From: Loigolactobacillus jiayinensis
GTDB lineage: Bacteria > Bacillota > Bacilli > Lactobacillales > Lactobacillaceae
DNA length: 64,000 nt
Assembly (NCBI RefSeq): GCF_003946445.1
Contig: NZ_RHOF01000006.1
Span: 33,030-97,029, forward strand
Direction: 5' to 3'
A program made the position numbers and the translations under genes. The stretch's first letter is position 1. Every line of letters starts with the position of its first letter. Under the pieces are notes generated by a model that searched no databases, had not been told where the DNA came from, and saw nothing but the letters and a program-made list of their open reading frames with translations. Shown in pieces: positions 55,696 to 63,932 of this stretch.

Positions 55696-56814
55696 CTATT
55701 CACTGCTTGATGAACTTGTTGAGTTTTCACTATTGCTCGCACTACTTGAACTACCGCTGGCACTGGCACTACTCGAACTATCACTACTATCTTTTTCAGT
55801 GCTCGTTGCGGTTGAACTAGTCGCGCTACTAGATGATGCTGTCGATTCCGCTTCCGCATCACTAACAGTGATCTTTACGCTTACTGTACTAGGATTAGCT
55901 TGCACCCCATTGCTGGTTGGTACGGTAATTGTTTTAGTAGTTGTTTTGGTAACGTCAGCAATTGAGACATTCAAATTTAACGTTGAAATTTTATCTAGGC
56001 TGGCTTGTGATCCGGTTAAGGTCACATTGTTCACATCAGTTGACAGACTATAGGTCTTATCATCATCGCCCTCACCAGTTTGTTTCAAACTAATTGGAAC
56101 CTTCTTGGTAGGTCGCATTACTGGAATCGTCACCTTAACTGTCGTTGGGTCCAGCAGAGCATTAACGGTGTTACCCTTTTGATCAAGCGCTTGTAACGCT
56201 GTTTGCTGAGTGACATCCGCAGTAATATTATTTTCAGTGTTCACATTGGCCACTACAGACTCAATTGCATTAATTTCTGCCTTAGAACCAGTGACCACTG
56301 TCGTTGCTTGACTCAATTCAGGATCACCACTAGTGTAACCCTGTGCTAAGTTAGCTTTATTAAACTTAACCTGAATTGGAAAACGTTTTGTCGCGCGCGT
56401 TTGAATATTGACCTTGATTCTACTAGGCACTATTCGGTAGCCCAACTCTTTATTCAGGCCTTCTTCAGTTAAACGGACTGTATGTTTGCCCACGCCTAAC
56501 TTTTCCAAATTAGCCATAATTTTAAAATTTTGTGTATTAGCAGTAGCCGTGACTAAGGCACTAGGTCCTTCAATATTGACCTTCACCTTTTCTGGATAGC
56601 CGGTAATAAAGTATTTATCCGTATTCGCATTGATCTGCAACGGTACATTTAGGGTCCGGCTTTTATTAGCTAACATAGTTGTACTGCTGCTGGTGGCTTG
56701 ACGAGTTGAATTAATGCGATCAACGTTGACATATCCAAATAACATTATCGCAAAAATTAGCGCCAAAATTCGGTAAACTAGTGGGCTATTAAGAAACTTA
56801 TTGAACCCATTCAT
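55696..56814 (-). CDS. cdaR: CdaR (YbbR-domain) regulator of CdaA with Ser-rich tail
   Basis: 372 aa. One N-terminal membrane helix (about 13-27), then three or more YbbR repeats outside the membrane (about 45-315). The last roughly 55 residues are a low-complexity Ser/Ala/Thr tail (from DAEAESTASSSS to the end). The tail is absent or shorter in typical CdaR. Regulates the diadenylate cyclase. Start overlaps the cdaA stop. Confidence 0.92.
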   Translation of the reverse strand: MNGFNKFLNSPLVYRILALIFAIMLFGYVNVDRINSTRQATSSSTTMLANKSRTLNVPLQINANTDKYFITGYPEKVKVNIEGPSALVTATANTQNFKIMANLEKLGVGKHTVRLTEEGLNKELGYRIVPSRIKVNIQTRATKRFPIQVKFNKANLAQGYTSGDPELSQATTVVTGSKAEINAIESVVANVNTENNITADVTQQTALQALDQKGNTVNALLDPTTVKVTIPVMRPTKKVPISLKQTGEGDDDKTYSLSTDVNNVTLTGSQASLDKISTLNLNVSIADVTKTTTKTITVPTSNGVQANPSTVSVKITVSDAEAESTASSSSATSSTATSTEKDSSDSSSSASASGSSSSASNSENSTSSSSSE

Positions 56815-57650
56815 TTGCGCGTACCCCCTTTAACGAAGCCATCAATAAATTCTTGAAGGCCATTGCGTTGTGGTACTTCTGGCTGAACTAGGGCACGCCG
56901 TAAATATTTCAAATAATCTTCTTGGGTCAGTTCCTGCAACATTTCGCTATTGCGGGTAATCATGACGCCACCAGTTTCTTCGGATACTACGATGGTTAGT
57001 GCATCGGTCACTTCACTAATACCGACCGCTGCCCGATGCCGCGTGCCATATTCTTTCGGAATCAAATTACTTTCCGAAAGTGGTAAGTAAGCGGCGGCAA
57101 CAGCAATTTTGCCGTCTTGAATAATCACCGCCCCATCATGTAGTGGTGTATTAGGAATAAAAATATTGATCAATAATTCACCGGTCACATCGGCATTTAA
57201 ATCGATCCCAGTTTCAATATAATCTTCAAGCCCTGTATTCATTTGAATAGTGATCAAGGCCCCAATTCGACGCTTTGACATATATTGAATTGCTTTGTCT
57301 AAGGCAGCAATCATCTGGTTTTCTTTTTCATTCTGATTACGATTACGCGTAAAAATAGAACCACGCCCTAGATGCTCTAACCCACGGCGAATCTCCGGCT
57401 GAAAAATGATGACAATGGCGATCACGCCCCAGTTGATGACCTGATCCATAATGTACGATACTGTACGCAGACCAATACCCCAGCTGATCAATTTGATGAC
57501 GACGATGACGACGATCCCTTTAAGCAATTGGACAGCCTTGGTGCCGCGAACCAGCATGATCAGCTTGTAAACAAAATACCAAACGACCAAAATATCTAGT
57601 ACGTTGACGAAATTGCCCCAGGTCAGCAAGTCACTCCAATTTAAAGACAT
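56811..57650 (-). CDS. cdaA: Diadenylate cyclase CdaA
   Basis: 279 aa. Three N-terminal membrane helices (about 12-85), a DAC domain (about 105-260) with the DGA motif in TPLHDGAVIIQDG and RHR in EYGTRHRAAVGISE. Makes c-di-AMP from two ATP, controlling potassium, osmolytes and cell-wall homeostasis. First gene of the cdaA-cdaR-glmM operon. Confidence 0.96.
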   Translation of the reverse strand: MSLNWSDLLTWGNFVNVLDILVVWYFVYKLIMLVRGTKAVQLLKGIVVIVVIKLISWGIGLRTVSYIMDQVINWGVIAIVIIFQPEIRRGLEHLGRGSIFTRNRNQNEKENQMIAALDKAIQYMSKRRIGALITIQMNTGLEDYIETGIDLNADVTGELLINIFIPNTPLHDGAVIIQDGKIAVAAAYLPLSESNLIPKEYGTRHRAAVGISEVTDALTIVVSEETGGVMITRNSEMLQELTQEDYLKYLRRALVQPEVPQRNGLQEFIDGFVKGGTRK

Positions 57651-57986
57651 GCGTGTACCTCCATTTTTGTAAACTCGCGTATAATTATAGCACGAACAGC
57701 TAGTTTGTGGTGACCAATTATTGTGCGCTGCAAAAAGAAGTCGGTCAGCTAACTATATTTAAATTTAGCACTTTTCGCTCTGGTTTATTTTTAAGCGTAT
57801 CATTTTTGCCACAACTATAAGCGCTATTCATTTTGTGTAAGTGGCTTATTATTTTTACGACTAGCATAACGTGATTAGGCATTGCTAATTAAACGTTTAG
57901 CAATACCTTAAATTGAGTCCAATTAACAGCGACCACCCGTAAAATTTGGTAGAATGGAATTAGAATTTGTTTACGGAGGTGATTTT
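57651..57986. other. Divergent promoter region cdaA / DUF1361 gene
   Basis: About 336 bp. It contains the GGAGG ribosome sites of both divergent genes and AT-rich promoter-like sequence. I see no convincing operator, RNA or reading frame. Confidence 0.5.
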
Positions 57987-58679
57987 ATGGCGCAACGCTA
58001 CCGGTGGTTTGTCCGCGGTGCCTTTATTTTATTTTTTCTGTATCTGTACTTTTTTGCGGTTTCACCGTTTCGCTTCATCCTGCTTAATGCGTTTCTTGGC
58101 TATATTCCAATTGAAATCGCCTTTCACTACGATCAGATCAGACCTAAATCAGCCATTTTCTTCTGGATCTTAGTGGTGCTATGGCTACTCTTTTATCCCA
58201 ATGCGCCTTATCTACTCACCGATTTGTTCCATCTATCTTTACTAAAACCGTATGATCCAGCAACTGGCTTGATTCGCTTCAGTTTGCGTATGTGGCTGGC
58301 TTACGCTAATTTAGTTGTCGCCGCCCTAAGTTGCACACTGCTCGGCTTTTGGAGCATGGAACATACCATCCAAGCAGTGATCGTTCGTTTGAAAATACCA
58401 GATACAACCGTGGTTAAAAGTGGGTTGGTTATTTTACTGACAACACTGACTTCCGTTGGTATTTTTATCGGCCGTTTTCTACGGTTACATTCGATCTACA
58501 TTATCCTCGAACCAACTAAATTTATCAAACCACTTCTAGAAATGTGGGACCCACGCATGCTGATTTTTGTTTTCTTAATGACTTTAATTCAGCTGATTGC
58601 CTATGTTTGCTTACAACTATTCAAGCAAACCACACCCAATGCACTAGAACTAGAAAAAAAGCAACCGCCTAAGGACTAA
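57987..58679 (+). CDS. DUF1361 membrane protein
   Basis: 230 aa, six or seven membrane helices. The DUF1361 signature is WLLFYPNAPYLLTDLFHL. Function unknown. ATG at 57987 follows GGAGGTG. The stop codon overlaps the stop of the convergent XrtG-locus glycosyltransferase. DUF1361 proteins are mostly described only by sequence; a link to the neighbouring locus is a guess from position. Confidence 0.88.
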   Translation: MAQRYRWFVRGAFILFFLYLYFFAVSPFRFILLNAFLGYIPIEIAFHYDQIRPKSAIFFWILVVLWLLFYPNAPYLLTDLFHLSLLKPYDPATGLIRFSLRMWLAYANLVVAALSCTLLGFWSMEHTIQAVIVRLKIPDTTVVKSGLVILLTTLTSVGIFIGRFLRLHSIYIILEPTKFIKPLLEMWDPRMLIFVFLMTLIQLIAYVCLQLFKQTTPNALELEKKQPPKD

Positions 58680-58700
58680 ACTTGGGTGTTTGCTTTTTTG
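58654..58700. terminator. Bidirectional terminator inside overlapping gene ends
   Basis: AAAAAAGCAA (58655-58664) and TTGCTTTTTT (58690-58699), with part of the inner CCGCC/GGGTG pairing, surround the overlapping stop codons of two convergent genes. Both coding 3' ends therefore double as terminator arms. Confidence 0.65.
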
Positions 58701-60262
58701 TCTGTTTGTGCCTGTATTTGATGGCGACTAGGTATGGCATTAAGCCAACGGTAAACGCGTTTAAAAAACGCAAATGAATCAGAATAAACTAATGCGGCCA
58801 GAATTAAATATGCTGGTAAAAACTGTATCAGATAACGGCTCCGACCGCCTTCAAATAATAGTAAGTACATGAAGCCACCGATAATCATTAAGCGCAATAC
58901 TTGCGCTATTTTAGTCCGTTGGCGCCAACCAAAGGCAATTAAGATCAGCCAAATAATCCACCACGCCTGCGCGATAAATCTTAAATCACCTAAATGTGTG
59001 CCATACAAGTAAACAAATTGCTGTAGCTGGCCAGCAAAGCCCTTTCCATGCGGCTTTGGCGCTTGATTAATAAAGTGACCTTCTTTAACCCAAGCAAAAG
59101 AACCATCCGCCGTATCATTTCGCTGCTTTTTAATTAAGAATATCAGATAACCGCCGACACCTTTTTGCCGCAAGCGCTGCAACCAGACCTTTTTGGAATA
59201 GTTGATTCGTCCCTGTTTTGTAGGCAGCTCGGCCATTTTTAATGCATCCTTAGGATTATAACCGCCATCGCCAGAAACACCCATCCCAATAAAGTGAATT
59301 GCCGGTATCTCGCGCGCAGTATTGACCTGAATATGCGTTTGTTGACTAATTGCATGGTTGGTCACAACGTAAGTACCGCCAGCCACTAAGATACTGCTAC
59401 CCACTAAACCCAACATTGCTGACCAATTTACTGGCTTTTTTTTCAACAAATAGAGTAATTCAACTAAAATAATTGCGACCACACCAACGACTGCAGATGG
59501 CTTCATAAAGTAAGCACCAACAATTGTAATTCCAAAACCAATAGCCGCCACTAGCTTCAATGGCCATTTGCATTGACTATGTGCTAACACAATGTAACAC
59601 AACAAGTAACCCGATACGAAAGGTAATACCCACGTATCAGTATACGGTACGATGATCATTGGAAAAATGAGCAACCATAACGCATGAATATACAGCGCAG
59701 CAGCCACTTTTTTCCGCGCCAAAACTCGGATACTGAGAATATTGAGCAAAGCCGATAAATCCACCAAAACCACCGTGACTAAGTCGAAAAATAACCATGT
59801 TTTTGTGGCAAACACCTGGCTTAAAATAAGTTGTGCCAATAAAATCGGCATATTATTATAATTCAAACTAAAATAAGCTTTAATATCTGGACTAGTCGTA
59901 TCCGTCAATGCCTGATGAATTGCCCCAACGTCAAAACCAATCGGTGGATGCACATTAAGTACAAAAATAAGCTGCCATAACACGACCGCACCTAATATTA
60001 ATACCCCTGTGCGCAATTTCTGAACAATAAACACCTGATACCACCATTGTTTAAATTGTGGATAAGTCAGTACACACACAACAACTGCTACAACAGTAAT
60101 CAATAACCAAGTGGTAAACAAGGTTGTTCCGGCGCCAGTAATTTTATTATCACCTAAAATAATATTAGGCGAAGTGATGGCAAACAATAACGTCAAAAAA
60201 AAGAAGCCGTTAAACAAATGAATTAAAGCTCTGTCACCAAACTTAAATAATTTAGTTGTCAT
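58676..60262 (-). CDS. XrtG-associated GT-C-type membrane glycosyltransferase
   Basis: 528 aa with about 11-12 membrane helices and an extracytoplasmic loop (about 315-390). HPPIGFDVGAIHQALTD between the first helices has the acidic residues of a GT-C active-site loop, and NYNNMPILLAQ follows. It matches the exosortase G-associated family of predicted glycosyltransferases, PMT/ArnT-like, which would use a lipid-linked sugar on the outer face of the membrane. Last gene of the xrtG operon; AGGAGG precedes the ATG. The donor and acceptor are unknown; the Ser-rich substrate upstream is the obvious candidate. Confidence 0.82.
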   Translation of the reverse strand: MTTKLFKFGDRALIHLFNGFFFLTLLFAITSPNIILGDNKITGAGTTLFTTWLLITVVAVVVCVLTYPQFKQWWYQVFIVQKLRTGVLILGAVVLWQLIFVLNVHPPIGFDVGAIHQALTDTTSPDIKAYFSLNYNNMPILLAQLILSQVFATKTWLFFDLVTVVLVDLSALLNILSIRVLARKKVAAALYIHALWLLIFPMIIVPYTDTWVLPFVSGYLLCYIVLAHSQCKWPLKLVAAIGFGITIVGAYFMKPSAVVGVVAIILVELLYLLKKKPVNWSAMLGLVGSSILVAGGTYVVTNHAISQQTHIQVNTAREIPAIHFIGMGVSGDGGYNPKDALKMAELPTKQGRINYSKKVWLQRLRQKGVGGYLIFLIKKQRNDTADGSFAWVKEGHFINQAPKPHGKGFAGQLQQFVYLYGTHLGDLRFIAQAWWIIWLILIAFGWRQRTKIAQVLRLMIIGGFMYLLLFEGGRSRYLIQFLPAYLILAALVYSDSFAFFKRVYRWLNAIPSRHQIQAQTDKKANTQV

Positions 60263-60287
60263 GTGACCTCCTCTTTACAGAAAATAA

Positions 60288-60659
60288 TTAATCATCTTCA
60301 GCTGTAATACAATACGACCGCGTAGGTGACTCACCAACTTCAATGCGATTCAAGCGGGCCGACAAACGTTCCATCTCTGGTGTGATCAAGTTAAATAGCC
60401 AAATTGTCACATTTTCCACTGTTGGATTAATTTCTTTGAAGTAAGGTAGCTTATTCAAAAATTTACCAGAAAAACTATCCAATACATCGCTGATAGCCTG
60501 TTCAATATCACGAAAAACAATCATTTCGTCATTTTTACTTTTGATTTCGCAAATAATTTCCCAAGTATGGGTGTGCTGTTTACCTTCGCCAGATTCCCAA
60601 CGCATGGCATGACTAGCATTAACATAAGATTTAATTTTATAGGTGTGTACTAAGACCAA
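60288..60659 (-). CDS. PTPS-like protein, XrtG-associated
   Basis: 123 aa of the 6-pyruvoyltetrahydropterin synthase/QueD family. Metal His residues are in NASHAM and HTHTWEI, the pterin-anchoring region is INPTVENVTIW, and Glu is in EVGESPTRSY. The catalytic Cys four residues before the HxH motif in QueD/PTPS is replaced by Glu (EGKQHTH), so standard PTPS chemistry is doubtful. The start is TTG at 60659, 8 nt after GAGG, one base from the GT2 stop. Its presence in exosortase G loci is known, its job is not. Confidence 0.83.
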   Translation of the reverse strand: MVLVHTYKIKSYVNASHAMRWESGEGKQHTHTWEIICEIKSKNDEMIVFRDIEQAISDVLDSFSGKFLNKLPYFKEINPTVENVTIWLFNLITPEMERLSARLNRIEVGESPTRSYCITAEDD

Positions 60660-60660
60660 C

Positions 60661-62001
60661 TTACTTACCTCGCCGTTTCTTTAAATTTTTAAAGTCATTA
60701 CTGATCACCGAACCGACACTGTCCGCTTCCTTGTTAAAGCGTTCCGAATTCCACTGTGAAACTTCAGTCATCCCATTGATCGTCCCAACTAAACGAATAA
60801 ATGAACAGATAAAGTTGTAGATTGGTTGCGTAAACACAACCCACCACTGATGACCATAAAATTTATTTTCTTCAGGAAAGTCATGTAACAGTAACCGCAC
60901 ACAGACAAAGTTCAATAAACTAACTAAAATATATAACAGATAGATGGCTACATACGACATTCCCATCATAAGCGGTGAGTAACGGAAAAACAATAATGCA
61001 ATACTGGCAAACATCCAGATCATTTTAGGAAATAAAAACGTATGATCGATCATCATCCGCCGAATGAGAAAGTCCTTAAAAAAGTTACGAAGTGAAATAT
61101 TTTGCGTATGTGAGTGCAAAACCTCAATTTCACCACGTTGCCAACGTTGTCGTTGTGTGTATAAATTGCCTAAACTAGGAATCGGTTCAATATAGAAAAT
61201 CGCCGACGGGCAAATTGCCACTTTGCGCTTTAACTTATCCCGGATCTGGAAGGTCATATCTGTGTCCTCCCCAATTGTCCCCGTGTTGTACATGAAGGTG
61301 TTTAATAGTGCTTCTTTACGAAAGGCAGAAAAGGCACCTGACATAGTAAAAAGTTGATTATTTTTTGACTCGATCGTCCGGCCGGATAAAAAAGCTTGCG
61401 CGTATTCAAAATATTCGTTATGTTGCAATAATTTTAAATGCCACGATTTTTTGGCTTTGATCAGTGTCCGTTTAGGTAAAACAGTTCCGGTTAATGCCGC
61501 CATATCATAATCATTTTCAAACTCTAACACCATGTTCATTAATGCATGCTTTTCTAGCGTACCATCACTATCAATATTGATAATATAGGTACCAATACTA
61601 GCATAAATGGCAGCATTTAACGCTGACGCCTTGCCGCGCTCAGTATGGATAAGCTGCATGTTCATATCAGAAAACTCGTTTTGCGCATGAGCAAAAGCAC
61701 CAAAACTATCATCAGTACTTTGATTATCGGCTAAAATCACTTGCACCAATTCAGTAGGGTAAGTCGAATCATGAATTGAACGGATGCAGTTAAATAAGGT
61801 TTCTTCGGAATTATAGACCGGTACCATTAAAGAAATAAAAGGCATTTTATCCGGCATTTCCAGCTGCTTTTTATGCAGCGTTTTGATCAATAATTGAATC
61901 CCTGAAACAAAAGCAGGTACGATCTCTACCACGATTGGAATTAATGCCCAAGTCAACCAAAACCCCATTTTAAAAAGCGTTAAACTTAGCCAATAAAACA
62001 T
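60661..62001 (-). CDS. GT2 family glycosyltransferase, XrtG-associated
   Basis: 446 aa. One or two N-terminal helices (about 10-40), a cytoplasmic GT-A domain (about 55-290) with VPVYNSEE, NIDSDGTL (DxD), TGEDTDMTF-like IGEDTD (catalytic base) and QRQRWQRGE (QxxRW), then several C-terminal helices. The layout is that of processive BcsA/IcaA-like enzymes, so it may build and translocate a polysaccharide or glycan precursor. Directly behind xrtG. Confidence 0.85.
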   Translation of the reverse strand: MFYWLSLTLFKMGFWLTWALIPIVVEIVPAFVSGIQLLIKTLHKKQLEMPDKMPFISLMVPVYNSEETLFNCIRSIHDSTYPTELVQVILADNQSTDDSFGAFAHAQNEFSDMNMQLIHTERGKASALNAAIYASIGTYIINIDSDGTLEKHALMNMVLEFENDYDMAALTGTVLPKRTLIKAKKSWHLKLLQHNEYFEYAQAFLSGRTIESKNNQLFTMSGAFSAFRKEALLNTFMYNTGTIGEDTDMTFQIRDKLKRKVAICPSAIFYIEPIPSLGNLYTQRQRWQRGEIEVLHSHTQNISLRNFFKDFLIRRMMIDHTFLFPKMIWMFASIALLFFRYSPLMMGMSYVAIYLLYILVSLLNFVCVRLLLHDFPEENKFYGHQWWVVFTQPIYNFICSFIRLVGTINGMTEVSQWNSERFNKEADSVGSVISNDFKNLKKRRGK

Positions 62002-62007
62002 AATGAA

Positions 62008-62631
62008 TCATCCCTTCGTTGACCTGATTCGTTGCTTTAATCGTTGTATTCTGTTTTTAAAGCCACGATACAGACCTTGCGAGAGTTGTGAATAGGTAAA
62101 CACATCGTAGTATAAAATAATAACTAACACATAAAAGACTAGTCGCCCAACAATTGAATGGGCAATGAAAAACAAATTACCGCCGCCAAAATGCACGATC
62201 ACGATCACCGAAGCTAAGCGAATAACGTTAGCCACATAAATCCATAATGTCCCTAACACTGAGAAAAAGACCCGCTCAAATTTATTATATAGCGGTAAAA
62301 ATATGACTAAGCTAATAAAAGCTGTCGTTTCAATGATGCCTGAGCATTCATAGTCGATTGCCATTGTGACTGGCGCCGTTGGATTAACGATACTGACCAA
62401 ACCGTATTTGTTCATCACCGAACTCATCCCAGTCAGAGCACCAAACCAGCGGATCCCATTAATAACCGCATGAGTGAAAAACCAGACCCAATATGGATCA
62501 CTTAAAGCGATTAATATAAAAAAGAGCCCACCACTTCCAACAATAAAATGAAAGGCTGAAAGCTGAGCTCTTTTTAAAATGGATAAAGCATATAGCCAAA
62601 TCACGATACCAATCAACAAATAAACGCTCAT
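62008..62631 (-). CDS. xrtG: Exosortase G, XrtG
   Basis: 207 aa with six or so membrane helices. The exosortase catalytic triad is visible: Cys in IDYECSGIIE (about 97-101), Arg in VANVIRLASVI and His in IAHSIVGRLVF. Exosortases cleave and probably transfer proteins carrying a C-terminal sorting signal; most are Gram-negative, and XrtG is the Gram-positive branch. The start overlaps the substrate gene's stop (ATGA), so enzyme and substrate are translated together. Confidence 0.9.
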   Translation of the reverse strand: MSVYLLIGIVIWLYALSILKRAQLSAFHFIVGSGGLFFILIALSDPYWVWFFTHAVINGIRWFGALTGMSSVMNKYGLVSIVNPTAPVTMAIDYECSGIIETTAFISLVIFLPLYNKFERVFFSVLGTLWIYVANVIRLASVIVIVHFGGGNLFFIAHSIVGRLVFYVLVIILYYDVFTYSQLSQGLYRGFKNRIQRLKQRIRSTKG

Positions 62632-63932
62632 TTAGTTCCCCTAGTTGCTTGATTTAACTGCAACTTTTTGCGCTTTTTACCAGATAATTTGACTACTGAT
62701 AACAAGGCAATGGCAAAACCAGTGCCAGCTAAGACTACTGGGCCAGTACTACCACCAGTTGTTTCAACTGTGCCTGTATAGAGATTAGGGTTAGCTAAAG
62801 TGATTGTCTGATCCGTTGTATTAGAAATACCCTTTAAGGCCGACAATGGAATTGAACATTCGACCATATAAGCATCGCTGGTGACATCCTTTTTAACGCC
62901 ATTAACATATTCTGCTTGCGTAATCTGATGTTTCATGACATCTGCTTGCCCACTAGTATTATTGTCAACACCATTAGCGCCACTGTAAATATTGACTTTA
63001 ACTGCTTGATGCGCCCCAGTAGCAAGATTAACCGTTTGACCACCGTTCAATGTAATCGAATATTCCTTACCACCAACGTTCAGCACGTACCCACTAGGCT
63101 GGAAATTAGTATAACCACCTTGTAGCTTAGGTTCCATTGAAACATAGAAATAAACATTATTATCATCAGCTAATAAAGCTACTTGCTTAACGTTGTCGCT
63201 ATCACCAGATTCAGTCATGGCTGACTTAGTCTTATCAGCCCAGTCACTAAAATTACCGTTAATGGTGATACCTAAATCACCCGAAGTATTATTGTTGTTG
63301 GCCTGACTTGTGCTAACTGTAGCTTGATCACTGCTAGAACCAGCCAATGCCTGACTAGCTGCATTTTCACTAGAACTTGAACTGCTAGTAACACTCGAAC
63401 TAGAGTTACTTACTGCGCTAGAACTAGTGCTGTTAGCCGAGCTACTACTTGCAGCATCAGTCGTCGATGAATCAGTGGTTGCTGCGTTAGTATCAGTGGT
63501 TGACGCAGCAATTTGTGTTGTTGTCGAACCAATGCCATCGCCTGAAAAAGTAATTGTTTGTGCTGCGGTTGTTGGCTTAATATTAAGTTTAGCTAACGTA
63601 ATACTCCCAGTGACATTATGTTTTGAATCGGTTGTTGCACTACCAACGACGCCAAGACTTTTCCAGTTATCCGTCGTATCCTGAGCAGTAAGCGAATTTC
63701 CCGAAACATTAATACAATACGTTTTGCTACCAATTTTGACATAATACTGCGAAACAGCTCCCCAATTAGTAGTTCCTGTTTCAACTTTAAAGTACAATGT
63801 CGTGCCATCATTGGTTGCTGCAATTGTACCAGTACTATCCCAACCGAATTTAGTGCCACTAATGCCGCTCCAATTAGTTGTACTAGTCGTTGCCGCTGAT
63901 ACATTAGTCCCTGCACTGGTCATTAACGTCAA
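62628..63932 (-). CDS. Firmicu-CTERM Ser-rich surface protein, probable XrtG substrate
   Basis: Open reading frame of 434 codons; the natural gene probably starts beyond the right edge. Two related beta-rich domains (about 20-140 and 220-390) with INGNFSDWADKT, of CBM9/DOMON-like style, flank a Ser/Thr/Ala linker (about 140-215). The C-terminus has a sorting signal: SGTGPVVLAGTG-like (STGPVVLAGTGF), a hydrophobic helix AIALLSVVKL and basic SGKKRKK. The only starts in this frame are a TTG at 63932 and ATG at 63923, both without a ribosome site and inside the end of a signal peptide (TLTLMTSAGTNVSAA). See the note on 63933-64000. Confidence 0.82.
   Translation of the reverse strand: MTLMTSAGTNVSAATTSTTNWSGISGTKFGWDSTGTIAATNDGTTLYFKVETGTTNWGAVSQYYVKIGSKTYCINVSGNSLTAQDTTDNWKSLGVVGSATTDSKHNVTGSITLAKLNIKPTTAAQTITFSGDGIGSTTTQIAASTTDTNAATTDSSTTDAASSSSANSTSSSAVSNSSSSVTSSSSSSENAASQALAGSSSDQATVSTSQANNNNTSGDLGITINGNFSDWADKTKSAMTESGDSDNVKQVALLADDNNVYFYVSMEPKLQGGYTNFQPSGYVLNVGGKEYSITLNGGQTVNLATGAHQAVKVNIYSGANGVDNNTSGQADVMKHQITQAEYVNGVKKDVTSDAYMVECSIPLSALKGISNTTDQTITLANPNLYTGTVETTGGSTGPVVLAGTGFAIALLSVVKLSGKKRKKLQLNQATRGTK

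Noticed and set aside
55613..56053. Opposite-strand hydrophobic open frame of 146 codons over cdaR
   Set aside because: The Leu-rich sequence is the complement of the Ser-rich tail codons; cdaR is intact on the other strand.
63427..63684. Opposite-strand open frame of 85 codons in the Ser-rich gene
   Set aside because: An antisense shadow of Ser/Thr codon repeats in the XrtG substrate, without a ribosome site.
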